Assembly: GCA_947500415.1 (NCBI GenBank)
Contig: CANMRT010000003.1
Span: forward strand, 496,001-560,000
Length of the DNA stretch: 64,000 nucleotides
Reading direction: 5' to 3'
Source: an uncultured Roseicyclus sp.
GTDB lineage: Bacteria; Pseudomonadota; Alphaproteobacteria; Rhodobacterales; Rhodobacteraceae
Both the position numbers and the translations under genes were made by a program. Below, in pieces: positions 35,280 to 44,293 of this stretch; position 1 is the stretch's first letter; each line of letters starts with the position of its first letter. Below the pieces are notes generated by a model. The model worked only from the letters and a program-made list of their open reading frames with translations, did not search any database and had not been told where the DNA came from.

Positions 35280-36161
35280 ATGCGTATCGCCATCCTTGGG
35301 GCTTCAGGGCTCATCGGCCACAAGCTTACGCAAAAACTATCGGCGCGCTTCAGCGATGTGGTTCCCGTGCTGCATGGCAAAAAGGCAAGGTTTTCGCAGT
35401 ATGACCTGTTTCAAGGCCACACAACTGTGGAGGGTATGGACGTTGCGGATCACGTGGCTGTTTTCACTCAGTTGGAAGAGATCAAGCCTCAGGTCGTTCT
35501 GAATTGCGCTGGCATCACGAAGCGCCGCGCTGAGGTGAACGATCCTCTGACTGCTATCGCCGTGAATTCGCTTTTCCCGCATCGATTGGCGAACTGGGCT
35601 AAGGCGCACGGCGTTAGGATCATCCACTTCTCAACGGATTGCGTGTTCGACGGTTCAGAAGGCGACTACACGGAAAGCAGCGTGACGACCGCGCGCGATG
35701 CCTACGGCCAAACCAAGGCACTGGGAGAGATCCGATATGACCACAGCCTCACCATCCGATCATCTTTTATTGGACGGGAGCTTGAGGTCCACTCGGAACT
35801 ACTGGACTGGTTCCTTTTGCAAAATGGCAAGAAGATCAAAGGCTTCACTCGTGCGCTCTATACTGGTGTTTCAACAATCGAGATGGCGCGTGTCGTTGGC
35901 GATCTGATTGAGCATCATCCGGAAATTGGCGGGTTGTACCAACTTTCGGTTCCCGAGCCGATCTCGAAGTACGATCTGTTATGCCTTGCGCGTGACGCTC
36001 ATGATATAGATGTGGAAATCGTGCCAGACGAGGAGTTCGAGATCAAACCAACCCTGGATGGATCTCGGCTGAGGCATGATGCGGGCGTTGTTGTGCCGAC
36101 TTGGCCTGAAATGATGGATGCGCTTGCAACCGAGCGCCACTTCTACAAGACCCTGTCTTGA
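35280..36161 (+). CDS. RmlD-like SDR reductase of nucleotide sugar synthesis
   Basis: 293 aa from the ATG at 35280. NAD(P) motif ILGASGLIGHKL (4-15), STDCVFDGSEGDYTES typical of dTDP-4-dehydrorhamnose reductases, and catalytic YGQTKALGE. No cupin domain follows, which separates it from CapF/FnlB (about 370 aa) and likens it to WbvR of the UDP-L-QuiNAc pathway. It probably reduces the 4-keto group of the product of the upstream dehydratase. The aminotransferase gene follows after 29 nt. Confidence 0.8.
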   Translation: MRIAILGASGLIGHKLTQKLSARFSDVVPVLHGKKARFSQYDLFQGHTTVEGMDVADHVAVFTQLEEIKPQVVLNCAGITKRRAEVNDPLTAIAVNSLFPHRLANWAKAHGVRIIHFSTDCVFDGSEGDYTESSVTTARDAYGQTKALGEIRYDHSLTIRSSFIGRELEVHSELLDWFLLQNGKKIKGFTRALYTGVSTIEMARVVGDLIEHHPEIGGLYQLSVPEPISKYDLLCLARDAHDIDVEIVPDEEFEIKPTLDGSRLRHDAGVVVPTWPEMMDALATERHFYKTLS

Positions 36162-36190
36162 GGCACTCGGACTGAAAGACCTGCGAAAAG

Positions 36191-37288
36191 ATGAGCACTC
36201 CCCCCTACATGCATATTCCTCAGTTCCGTTCATTCGTGGACATGAAGGATTACGACAATATCCGGCAGGTGTTCGAGAGGAACTATATAGCTGAAGGCCC
36301 GATGGGGCGTGAGTTTTGTGATGCGTTGACTGCGATCACTGACGCCAAACACGGAGTTTTGGCCAGCAACGGAACGTTGGCGATCTATCTTGCTCTGAAA
36401 TCTCTGGGGATTGGTCCCGGAGATGAGGTGCTAGTTCAAGACGTGTCCTTCATCGCGTCCGCCAACGCTATTGAGATGGTCGGTGCAACGCCAGTTTTTG
36501 TCGACATCCCCTCACCTCGCGATCTGACAATCGATCTTGATCGCATCAAACTAACTCCAAACACACGCGCAATTCTGATTGCCCACTTGTTTGGCACTGC
36601 TTGCTCAAACACCGAAGATGTTGTGGCTTACTGCAAGGCAAACGACTTGTTCCTCATCGAGGACGCAGCTCAAGCGCTGTTCATCACCAACGGAAGCCAG
36701 CATTGCGGCACATTCGGCGATGTCGGTACCTTCTCGTTTTACGCGGACAAGACCATCACCACCGCCGAAGGTGGCTACGTCTGCACGAACGACGACGACG
36801 TCTTCGAGAGAATGACCTTTCTGCGCAATCAGGGCCGGAAATCGAGCGGAACGTTCGTTCATCCAGAAATTGGCTACAACTTCCGGATGACCGATTTGCA
36901 ATCCGCACTGGGGCTATCACAGCTGTCCAAGATTGAGACAATCCGAGCAGAAAAGCAGCGGATCGCGGAACTCTATAAAAAGTACCTAGGCGATAGTGTC
37001 GGGTACATGACGATCCGCGAAGACTTCGATTACATCCCATTCCGGGTAATCGTCTTCGTACCCGATGCCTCAAAAACGATGGAACACATGAATACTGCAG
37101 GTGTTGAACCACGGTCTATGTTCTATCCGTTCCACCGACAGCCCTGTTACAAGCATCTTGGGTACCGGCCCGAAGACTTTCCGAACGCCGAAGTATGTTT
37201 CGAAACCGGTATCTGTCTGCCGACATGGATTGGCCTGACCGAAGAACAGATCGCTTTCGCCAGCGAGCGGTTGCTCGAAACGCTCTGA
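36191..37288 (+). CDS. DegT/DnrJ/EryC1/StrS-type PLP aminotransferase
   Basis: 365 aa. The PLP-binding Lys is in FYADKTITTAEGG, and the fold is shown by ASNGTLAIYLALKSLGIGPGDEVLVQDVSFIASANAIEMVGATPVFVDI and GYNFRMTDLQSALGLSQL. It transfers an amino group to a keto-sugar nucleotide, giving an amino-deoxy sugar. It lies between the reductase and the UDP-GlcNAc 2-epimerase. The start at 36191 has no strong ribosome site; an ATG 6 codons later is possible. The exact sugar is unknown. Confidence 0.85.
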   Translation: MSTPPYMHIPQFRSFVDMKDYDNIRQVFERNYIAEGPMGREFCDALTAITDAKHGVLASNGTLAIYLALKSLGIGPGDEVLVQDVSFIASANAIEMVGATPVFVDIPSPRDLTIDLDRIKLTPNTRAILIAHLFGTACSNTEDVVAYCKANDLFLIEDAAQALFITNGSQHCGTFGDVGTFSFYADKTITTAEGGYVCTNDDDVFERMTFLRNQGRKSSGTFVHPEIGYNFRMTDLQSALGLSQLSKIETIRAEKQRIAELYKKYLGDSVGYMTIREDFDYIPFRVIVFVPDASKTMEHMNTAGVEPRSMFYPFHRQPCYKHLGYRPEDFPNAEVCFETGICLPTWIGLTEEQIAFASERLLETL

Positions 37289-37319
37289 TGGCCTCCACTT
37301 CACTCCGAGGAAAATAACC

Positions 37320-38447
37320 TTGAAAGTCATGACCATTGTTGGCACGCGGCCAGAAATCATCAAGCTGAGTCGTGTTATCGCGGAAATCTCCAAGCACACC
37401 GACCACGTGCTTGTGCATACCGGGCAAAATTACGACTACGAGTTGAATCAGGTCTTCTTCGAAGATCTCGGCGTGCCGACGCCAGACCACTTTTTGGAAG
37501 CGGCAGGTGAGACGGCTGCCGAAACAATCGGGCAGGTTATCGCAAAAGCCGACAAAGTATTCGACGCTGAAAAGCCGGACGCGGTGCTGCTCTATGGCGA
37601 CACAAACAGTTGTCTTGCAGTCATACCCGCAAAGCGCCGGAAGATTCCGGTTTTCCATTTCGAGGCCGGTAATCGCTGTTTCGATCAACGCGTTCCAGAA
37701 GAGTTGAACCGAAAGATTGTAGACCACCTATCGGACATCAACATGCCGCTTACCGAGCATGCACGGCGCTACTTGATCGCAGAAGGTATTCCCGCAGAGA
37801 AGGTGATCAAAACCGGGTCGCCAATGAAGGAAATCCTAACGCATCACATGGCTTCAATCGAAGCGTCGGACGTTGTCAGCCGCCTCGGGTTGGAACCAAA
37901 GAAGTTCTTCATCGTTTCAGCCCACCGCGAAGAAAATGTCGACAGCCCGCAGAACTTTAACGATCTGCTCGACAGCCTGAATGCGCTAGCCGAAACCCAC
38001 GACATGCCGGTAATTGTGGCAACGCACCCGCGCACGATGAAAAAACTGCAATCTCTTGGCCGCGACGATCTCGATAGCCGCGTACAGTTTCAGAAGGCGA
38101 TGGGTTTCTTCGATTACAACAAGATGCAGAAGGATGCGTTTTGCGTGATCTCCGATAGTGGGACGATCACCGAAGAAAGCTCCATTCTAAACGTCCCTGC
38201 GATTACTGTTCGCCAAGCGCATGAGCGCCCCGAAGGCATGGATGAAGGCGTCCTCATTATGTCAGGCCTAAAACCCGAAGCGGTGCTGCGCGCCGTCGGC
38301 GTGGTGACGGGCGATGCCGCCGACGGGAAGCGTCACTTCCGCCTTGTCGCTGACTATGACGTCGACAACTTCAGTCATAAGGTTGTTCGGATTGTTTTGA
38401 GCTACGTTGACTACATCAACCGTACTGTCTGGCGCAAATCGCTCTGA
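37320..38447 (+). CDS. UDP-N-acetylglucosamine 2-epimerase, non-hydrolysing (WecB-like)
   Basis: 375 aa from a TTG at 37320 with GAGG upstream; an ATG 3 codons later is an alternative. Motifs VGTRPEIIK, LLYGDTNSCLA, EAGNRCFDQRVPEE and SDSGTITEESS (catalytic and UDP-binding segments) are all present. Together with the dehydratase and RmlD-like reductase it forms the third step of UDP-L-QuiNAc/FucNAc synthesis, as WbvD/FnlC do. Used alone it would make UDP-ManNAc. The GT4 glycosyltransferase follows after one base. Confidence 0.88.
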   Translation: MKVMTIVGTRPEIIKLSRVIAEISKHTDHVLVHTGQNYDYELNQVFFEDLGVPTPDHFLEAAGETAAETIGQVIAKADKVFDAEKPDAVLLYGDTNSCLAVIPAKRRKIPVFHFEAGNRCFDQRVPEELNRKIVDHLSDINMPLTEHARRYLIAEGIPAEKVIKTGSPMKEILTHHMASIEASDVVSRLGLEPKKFFIVSAHREENVDSPQNFNDLLDSLNALAETHDMPVIVATHPRTMKKLQSLGRDDLDSRVQFQKAMGFFDYNKMQKDAFCVISDSGTITEESSILNVPAITVRQAHERPEGMDEGVLIMSGLKPEAVLRAVGVVTGDAADGKRHFRLVADYDVDNFSHKVVRIVLSYVDYINRTVWRKSL

Positions 38448-38448
38448 G

Positions 38449-39666
38449 ATGCGGATACTGATCGCCTATCGATATTTTACGCCCGACACTCCTCCATATG
38501 CGTCCATGCTGGGAGAGATTTCGGGCTGGCTGGCCGAAGCGGGTCACGATGTCGAAATGATCACCGCGCAGCCTTCCTACAAACCCAATGCGAATATTCC
38601 TGCGCAGCCATGGCGTGAAGTAAGGCGCGGAGTGTCAGTCAGGCGCCTCTGGTTGCTTCCGGAGAACGGAATGGGGCCGGCCAAAGTAATCAACGCGGCC
38701 CTATTCGTTGTTAAGGCATTTTTCATCGTGCTGTTCGGGCGCAAACGCGATGTCGTTTGGACGGGAACGATGCCGCCGGTGGTTCAAGCAGCACTTCTCA
38801 GCCGCGCAGCGAAGTTACGGGGTGCAAAATTCCTCTACCATATGCAGGACATCCATCCTGAAATCACCTCCGTGGCCGACAGGGAGTTGCGTCTTGGTAT
38901 AATTGGCAAATTCATGCGCTGGTTGGATGTACGCAGCCTTAACAGGACCGATCATGCTGTCGTAATCAGCCCGGACATGGCCGATGTCCTTCAAAGACGA
39001 GGGGCAACACCCAAAGAGGTCCATGTACTGCGCAATTTCGCACTTGGGGATGAGGCGCTAGACCAAACGGTTCCTTTGCGCCCAGCACCTGATGCGCGTG
39101 CGCTACGTTTCGTTTTCGCGGGCAACATCGGTCGTTTTCAGAACTTGGAGGCTTTGGTCGACGCATTTGCACGACTAGACCCGAACGACACCGAGCTAGT
39201 GATTGTCGGCGATGGCAGAGCCAAACCGGCGTTGCAAGCACGGGTGAAAGCCAATGGCATTCGAAACGTGACCTTCCGCGACCACATGAGCGAAACTGAA
39301 GTTTTTGAGTTCCTGCTGCAGCAAGATGTCGGGCTTATCTCTCTGGCGCCGGGCCTATCCAACTACGCCTTCCCGAGCAAACTCTGGACCTATCTTGCGG
39401 CGGGGCTTCCCGTTTTTTCGATGGTCGAAGCTGAAAGCGATCTCGCCAATTTCCTTACTCACCACAACGTGGGCTCATCGCTTCCTTGGGACCGCCCAAC
39501 TCAGGAATTGAGCGCCGCGCTGCGCGCGACTTCCGATCGCATTCGCTCTGCTGACTTCCGCCAAGCGCCCCGTACCCTTTACCATCGCAGCAGCGCTCGC
39601 GTGCACTGGCAAAACCTGTTCCGAACGATTGAACAGCAGACCGCCGAAAAAGGTCGCAATCCATGA
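38449..39666 (+). CDS. Family-4 glycosyltransferase, WbuB-like
   Basis: 405 aa from the ATG at 38449, one base past the epimerase stop. N-terminal Rossmann domain opens MRILIAYRYFTPDTPPYASMLG; the C-terminal donor-binding domain has VFAGNIGRFQNLEALVDAF and LISLAPGLSNYAFPSKLWTYLAAGLPVFSM, the GT4/GT-B E(x7)E-like region. The resemblance to WbuB (putative L-FucNAc transferase of O26) matches the upstream sugar pathway. Its stop overlaps the next gene as ATGA. Confidence 0.8.
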   Translation: MRILIAYRYFTPDTPPYASMLGEISGWLAEAGHDVEMITAQPSYKPNANIPAQPWREVRRGVSVRRLWLLPENGMGPAKVINAALFVVKAFFIVLFGRKRDVVWTGTMPPVVQAALLSRAAKLRGAKFLYHMQDIHPEITSVADRELRLGIIGKFMRWLDVRSLNRTDHAVVISPDMADVLQRRGATPKEVHVLRNFALGDEALDQTVPLRPAPDARALRFVFAGNIGRFQNLEALVDAFARLDPNDTELVIVGDGRAKPALQARVKANGIRNVTFRDHMSETEVFEFLLQQDVGLISLAPGLSNYAFPSKLWTYLAAGLPVFSMVEAESDLANFLTHHNVGSSLPWDRPTQELSAALRATSDRIRSADFRQAPRTLYHRSSARVHWQNLFRTIEQQTAEKGRNP

Positions 39667-40517
39667 CCTCGGCAAAAGTGATCATCATTGGCGCAGGTCG
39701 ATCCGGCACAAACATCCTCAGGGACACATTGACCGCCTTACCAGGTTGGGAAACCTGGCCCTGCGATGAAATCAATCTCATTTGGCGGCACGGCAACCTG
39801 GATCACCCTGATGACGTTCTTACACCGCATATGGCGCGTAGGTCCGTATCACGCTCGATCCGAGCGGCTTTCGACAAATTCGCCCGCGCCTCTGGCGCTG
39901 AAGTTGTTGTTGAGAAGACTTGCGCGAATGCGCTGCGCGTACCCTTTGTTGATGCTGTATTGCCTGAGGCACGCTACGTGTATCTCGTTCGAGATGGGCG
40001 TGATGTAGCAAGATCGGCCGCAAAGCGTTGGACCAGCAAGATCGAGCCGCGCTACCTGTACAAAAAACTCCGTTACGCACCCGTCAGCGATATTCCACGA
40101 TATGGGCTGCGTTTTCTGGGCAACCGACTTCACCAGGCACGATCCACTGACAAACGCATGGCAATCTGGGGACCCATTTTTCCGGAAATGCAAACGATGG
40201 CGCGAGAAATGCCGCTACTTGAGGTTTGTGCCGCGCAATGGGCGGCTTGCGTCGCAGCATCGGATGCAGCTTTTTCAGGGCTGACGCCAGAAAAGAGCAT
40301 TCGCATCTACTATGAAGACCTTGTGCGCGCGCCCGATGAGACCTTGGCAAAGGTTCTTCATTGGTATGACCCTGCATTGGATGTCAGCCTGATCGGCGAT
40401 GCATTGGCGCGTATTCGCCCACAACAAGACGATGCAGTTCGTACGAGCTTGCCACCAGAAGCATTGGCGATCATGGCACCGCTCTTGAAGGAGCATGGCT
40501 ATGACCTTGCCGCTTGA
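39663..40517 (+). CDS. Sulfotransferase-family protein (first of three)
   Basis: 284 aa. The 5'-phosphosulfate loop is IIIGAGRSGTNILRD, with the 3'-phosphate loop YVYLVRDGRDVARS near residue 107, both fit for PAPS binding. It probably sulfates a sugar of the polysaccharide, but the acceptor is unknown. It lies between a glycosyltransferase and the initiating sugar-phosphate transferase and overlaps the former by ATGA. It shares little beyond the two loops with the other two sulfotransferases of the window. Confidence 0.8.
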   Translation: MTSAKVIIIGAGRSGTNILRDTLTALPGWETWPCDEINLIWRHGNLDHPDDVLTPHMARRSVSRSIRAAFDKFARASGAEVVVEKTCANALRVPFVDAVLPEARYVYLVRDGRDVARSAAKRWTSKIEPRYLYKKLRYAPVSDIPRYGLRFLGNRLHQARSTDKRMAIWGPIFPEMQTMAREMPLLEVCAAQWAACVAASDAAFSGLTPEKSIRIYYEDLVRAPDETLAKVLHWYDPALDVSLIGDALARIRPQQDDAVRTSLPPEALAIMAPLLKEHGYDLAA

Positions 40518-41160
40518 AACCAACGCACGCCAGCCGGCCTTGCCGTATGGGTCGCGGGTGCTGAAGCGCGGACTTGATCTGGCCGTCGCGATCGCAATTG
40601 CGCCCTTGGTATTGCCGCTCATGATAGTCGTCGCAATTGGTGCTCGCGCGAGCACCGGAAAGCCGTTTTTCGTGCAAACACGCGTAGGTCTGTGGGGTGA
40701 GCCGTTCAAAGTCTACAAAATCTGCTCCATGCGGGCGGAAGCTGAACACTCAACCAACGTAACTACGACGAACGATGCACGTATTACGCCTTTCGGGCGT
40801 TTCATCCGTCGCGCAAAGCTTGACGAATTACCGCAGCTTTGGAATGTGCTTAGGGGAGAGATGAGTTTTGTGGGGCCTCGACCTGACGTCAGCGAGGTCT
40901 ATGAAAATCTCCCGCGTGGCGACGAAATCGTTTTGTGTCTCAAGCCCGGCATAACTGGGCTCGCGTCGGTTGTTTATCGCGATGAAGAAGTTCAATTGGC
41001 CGAAGTCGACGATCCCGAAGCGGTGTATCGGGATGTGGTCTTTCCTAACAAGATCAAGATCAACAAGACGTACATTGCCAACTACACGCTGTTGCTGGAC
41101 ATCAAGATCATGATTGCGTCAATCGTGCCCTTCGGTTTCAAGGACCATCACCATGACTAG
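40501..41160 (+). CDS. Membrane sugar-phosphate transferase (PglC/WcaJ-type, initiates repeat unit)
   Basis: 219 aa from the ATG at 40501, 7 nt after AAGGAG; the ATG at 40495 is too close to it. A re-entrant/membrane helix at about 25-48 is followed by the polyprenyl-phosphate sugar transferase core: FFVQTRVGLWGEPFKVYKICSMR, RRAKLDELPQLWNVLRGEMSFVGPRP (catalytic DE) and KPGITGLASV. Its compact, single-domain size is like PglC. It should link the first sugar-1-phosphate to undecaprenyl phosphate. It overlaps the aminotransferase that follows, a possible maker of its donor. Confidence 0.88.
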   Translation: MTLPLETNARQPALPYGSRVLKRGLDLAVAIAIAPLVLPLMIVVAIGARASTGKPFFVQTRVGLWGEPFKVYKICSMRAEAEHSTNVTTTNDARITPFGRFIRRAKLDELPQLWNVLRGEMSFVGPRPDVSEVYENLPRGDEIVLCLKPGITGLASVVYRDEEVQLAEVDDPEAVYRDVVFPNKIKINKTYIANYTLLLDIKIMIASIVPFGFKDHHHD

Positions 41161-42277
41161 AATATTTCTGTCCGCCCCAGACATCTCGGGACGTGAGCGT
41201 GCATTGGTCGAAGAGGTTTTCGACAGCAACTACATCGCGCCTACAGGCGCTATGCTGTCCAAGTTCGAAGCCGACATCTGTGCCTACACCGGCGCAAAAC
41301 ACGCCGTCGCAGTCTCAAGCGGTACTGCGGCGATGCATTTGGCGCTGCGACTGTCCGGCGTGGGCGAAGGAGACGAGGTCTGGACCTCTTCCATGACATT
41401 CATCGGAGGGGCATCACCCATCTCGTTTGTTGGCGCAACGCCGGTCTTTTTTGATCTTTCGGCCCACGACTGGACCATCGATTGCGACTTGCTGGATCAA
41501 GAGTTGAGGGTTGCTGAGGCTGAGAACCGCCTTCCAGCCGCAATTGTACCGACAGATTTGTATGGACAATCCAGCGATCTTGATCGCCTAGACGCCATCG
41601 GTGAAAAATATGACGTTCCGATCATCATCGACAGTGCCGAAGCCCTTGGAGCATTTCATGGCAAGCGACACTCCGGCGCGGGCGGTCGTGCGTCGATATT
41701 ATCCTTCAATGGAAACAAGATGATCACCACCTCTGGTGGCGGAATGTTGCTTTCCGACGACAAGGCATTCATCGACAAGGCACGGTATCTTTCAACGCAA
41801 GCCCGGGAGCCCGTGGTTCATTACGAGCACGTCGAGCTGGGATACAACTACCGGATGAGCAACGTTTGTGCCGCGATTGGCGTAGGACAGCTGGAACAAA
41901 TTGAAGACAAGGTTGCGAAGCGACGCGCACACTTTGATCGCTATGCTGCTGCGTTTTCAAAGTTCGATTTCATCGATTTCATGCCGGAACCCGAGGATCG
42001 CAGATCGTCACGATGGCTGACCTGCATGACTTTGCGTGGTGACGGCCCAGTCACGCGGCATGAAGTGCAGGAAGCTTGCGATGCAGCGGAAATCGAAGTG
42101 CGCCCTTTGTGGAAACCAATGCACATGCAGCCAGTGTTCGAAGGCTCACGTTTTGTCGGGCCGGGTCTATGTGAAGACTTATTCAAACGAGGCCTGTGCT
42201 TGCCCTCCGGCAGCGGTATGACGGAAAGCGAGCAATCAAAGGTGATCGAAACTATGTCCAAGCTCTTTGAGCGCTGA
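41153..42277 (+). CDS. Second DegT/DnrJ-family aminotransferase (PglE-like)
   Basis: 374 aa from the ATG at 41153, overlapping the transferase stop by 8 nt. PLP Lys in SFNGNKMITTSGGG; SSGTAAMHLALRLSGVGEGDEVWTSSMTFIGGASPI and GYNYRMSNVCAAIGVGQLEQI are typical. This branch includes PglE and other UDP-4-keto-sugar aminotransferases. Its place right after a PglC-like transferase suggests that it makes the first sugar of the repeat unit, for example a UDP-4-amino-6-deoxy sugar. Confidence 0.85.
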   Translation: MTRIFLSAPDISGRERALVEEVFDSNYIAPTGAMLSKFEADICAYTGAKHAVAVSSGTAAMHLALRLSGVGEGDEVWTSSMTFIGGASPISFVGATPVFFDLSAHDWTIDCDLLDQELRVAEAENRLPAAIVPTDLYGQSSDLDRLDAIGEKYDVPIIIDSAEALGAFHGKRHSGAGGRASILSFNGNKMITTSGGGMLLSDDKAFIDKARYLSTQAREPVVHYEHVELGYNYRMSNVCAAIGVGQLEQIEDKVAKRRAHFDRYAAAFSKFDFIDFMPEPEDRRSSRWLTCMTLRGDGPVTRHEVQEACDAAEIEVRPLWKPMHMQPVFEGSRFVGPGLCEDLFKRGLCLPSGSGMTESEQSKVIETMSKLFER

Positions 42278-42292
42278 CCTGGAGGCGCGTGA

Positions 42293-43432
42293 GTGGCGCA
42301 TATCGTCTTCAACGCTCTGAGCTTGCGCCCTGGCGGAGGCCTGCAGGTCGCGCGTGCCTTGTTGGAAGCAATGAGCCGGCAAGGGTCACACCACTTCACT
42401 GTGTGGTGCGCCGATCCACGTTCGAAGTCTTTCCTTTCGCAGGTGTTCGACGACAACCCGCGAGTGACACTAGAAGATCCGATCGGAAAAAGCGGAAATG
42501 TGCGCCTGTTCGTTTGGCAGATGACACGTCTGGCCGCGGCCCTGCGTCAGGCACGGGCAGACTTGATGCTTGGGATTAACCACCATTTTCCGGCTGGCGA
42601 AGTCCCGCAGGTTGTCTACCACCTCAATGTTCTGCGCTTCGAGCGACCGGTTCGAAAGTTGTGGCAAAAAGGGGAAATTGCGGATCGATTGCGTGATTGG
42701 CGTGCAGCGTATGCCCTGCATCTGGCGGCAGCGAACGTCACGGAGTCGCAATACCTTCTCGACTTGGCGATGGCCAAGGTACCACAAATCAACAACCCCT
42801 CCATCGTTTACATTGGACACCGCAATGGAGTGCAAGAACAGCAAAGCGAGCACGTGATCGACGGATCGCAACGCATCCTCGTTTTGACAAGTGCGCAACC
42901 CCACAAGGACAATTCGACGCTGATACGCATGTTGGCCAAGCTGGTTGTGAACCGAAGCGACATTGATTGGCGGTTAGAGATTGCAGGCGGGCAAGGCGCT
43001 TCGAGCTTTCAAGACCTTCAAGCCGAAGCAAGCGCACTTGGTGTGTCAGAACGGATTGAGTATCTTGGATTTCAGAATCATGAGGCGTTAGCCTTGCGCG
43101 CAAAGACCGCGCTTTGCCTGGTTTCCACCAGCCGGGTTGAGAGTTTTTCCATGGTGTCCCTCGAAGCTATGTCGTGGTCATGCCCACCGGTCGTAACCGA
43201 CACGACCTCCATGCCAGAAAGTGTCGGCGACGCTGGCTTGTATGCGTCGGCAGGCAATTCAGAAGAGTTTGCAGATCACGTGTTGCGCCTCTATACCGAC
43301 CCCGGTTTACGGCAAGATCTTGTCGCCAACGGTGCACGTCGCCTGAAAGGTATGACTTGGGCCTCAGCAGGGGCCGCATTCATTGATCTGATTGAACAGA
43401 TTTTATCCCCGCAAACAGCAAAAGATAGCTAG
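42293..43432 (+). CDS. GT-B glycosyltransferase (glycosyltransferase family 1/4 domain)
   Basis: 379 aa from a GTG at 42293, with GGAGG 7 nt upstream. N-terminal HIVFNALSLRPGGGLQVARALLEAM and a C-terminal glycosyltransferase domain with RILVLTSAQPHKDNSTLIRMLA and SRVESFSMVSLEAMSWSCPPVVTDTTSMPESVGDAGLYA. It transfers an activated sugar to the growing lipid-linked oligosaccharide. Donor and acceptor cannot be named. The methyltransferase follows after 8 nt. Confidence 0.85.
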   Translation: MAHIVFNALSLRPGGGLQVARALLEAMSRQGSHHFTVWCADPRSKSFLSQVFDDNPRVTLEDPIGKSGNVRLFVWQMTRLAAALRQARADLMLGINHHFPAGEVPQVVYHLNVLRFERPVRKLWQKGEIADRLRDWRAAYALHLAAANVTESQYLLDLAMAKVPQINNPSIVYIGHRNGVQEQQSEHVIDGSQRILVLTSAQPHKDNSTLIRMLAKLVVNRSDIDWRLEIAGGQGASSFQDLQAEASALGVSERIEYLGFQNHEALALRAKTALCLVSTSRVESFSMVSLEAMSWSCPPVVTDTTSMPESVGDAGLYASAGNSEEFADHVLRLYTDPGLRQDLVANGARRLKGMTWASAGAAFIDLIEQILSPQTAKDS

Positions 43433-43440
43433 GCGACGAC

Positions 43441-44289
43441 ATGTCAGACGATGCGACGCAGATTGCCTCCTCTTCCAGCGAGGCTGTTGATCGAGTGAAA
43501 GCGGCGTTTCCGTTCGACGACTATATCACAGGCGATCTTGCACCTTGGCTCACAGTTGGAACGGCTGTTCAAAACTATTTGAAGCCCGGGGACCGGTTGT
43601 TCGACTTGGGCTCTGGTCCATGTGACAAGACCGCAGTTGCACAAGCGTTGGGTTGCCAATGCACCGCTGTCGACGATCTGCAAGATGACTGGCACTTGCG
43701 CGGTGATAACACCGAAAGAATAAAGGGATTTGCCCGCGAAATGGGTATCTCCTTTAGCCAGGAATTCACACCGCTGAAACCACAAAGCTACGACATGGTG
43801 ATGATGAATGATGTACTCGAGCACATTCACGACTCGCCACGAGACCTTCTGATTTCTCTAACTGAGGGTCTCAAAACGGGCGGATACCTCTTTGCGACGG
43901 TGCCCAATCTCGCGAACATCCGGAAACGCCTAGACATCCTGCGTGGGCGGACGAACCTACCTAACTACGATTTGTACTACTGGTACCAAGGCCGATGGCG
44001 GGGACCGCAGCGTGAATACGTGGAAGGTGACTTACGGGCGATGTGCGCGAACCTCGGACTAGAAATCCTAGAGTTGAAGACCGTCCATCATATGCTGCAA
44101 AAGCTTCCGGCCAAAGTTCGCCCAATTTATAAGGCCGCAACTGTGCTTTTCCCCGGTTGGCGAGACACGTGGTACTTGATTGCCCGCAAGCCCGCGGGCT
44201 GGACGCCGCAACACACTGTATCTGATCAGAAATTCGCAGAAATCTATGGCCAATCGGCCAAGGAAAGCCTCTACACGGTGGATCGTTAA
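43441..44289 (+). CDS. Class I SAM-dependent methyltransferase
   Basis: 282 aa. SAM-binding block RLFDLGSGPCDKTAVAQAL at about 57-75, with VMMNDVLEHIHDSPRDLLISLTEGLKTGGYLFATVPN as later motifs of Methyltransf_23-type enzymes. It probably methylates a sugar or a lipid-linked intermediate. The last residues and the next gene are close, with the sulfotransferase GTG beginning 5 nt after the stop. Substrate unknown. Confidence 0.8.
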   Translation: MSDDATQIASSSSEAVDRVKAAFPFDDYITGDLAPWLTVGTAVQNYLKPGDRLFDLGSGPCDKTAVAQALGCQCTAVDDLQDDWHLRGDNTERIKGFAREMGISFSQEFTPLKPQSYDMVMMNDVLEHIHDSPRDLLISLTEGLKTGGYLFATVPNLANIRKRLDILRGRTNLPNYDLYYWYQGRWRGPQREYVEGDLRAMCANLGLEILELKTVHHMLQKLPAKVRPIYKAATVLFPGWRDTWYLIARKPAGWTPQHTVSDQKFAEIYGQSAKESLYTVDR

Positions 44290-44293
44290 CCCA

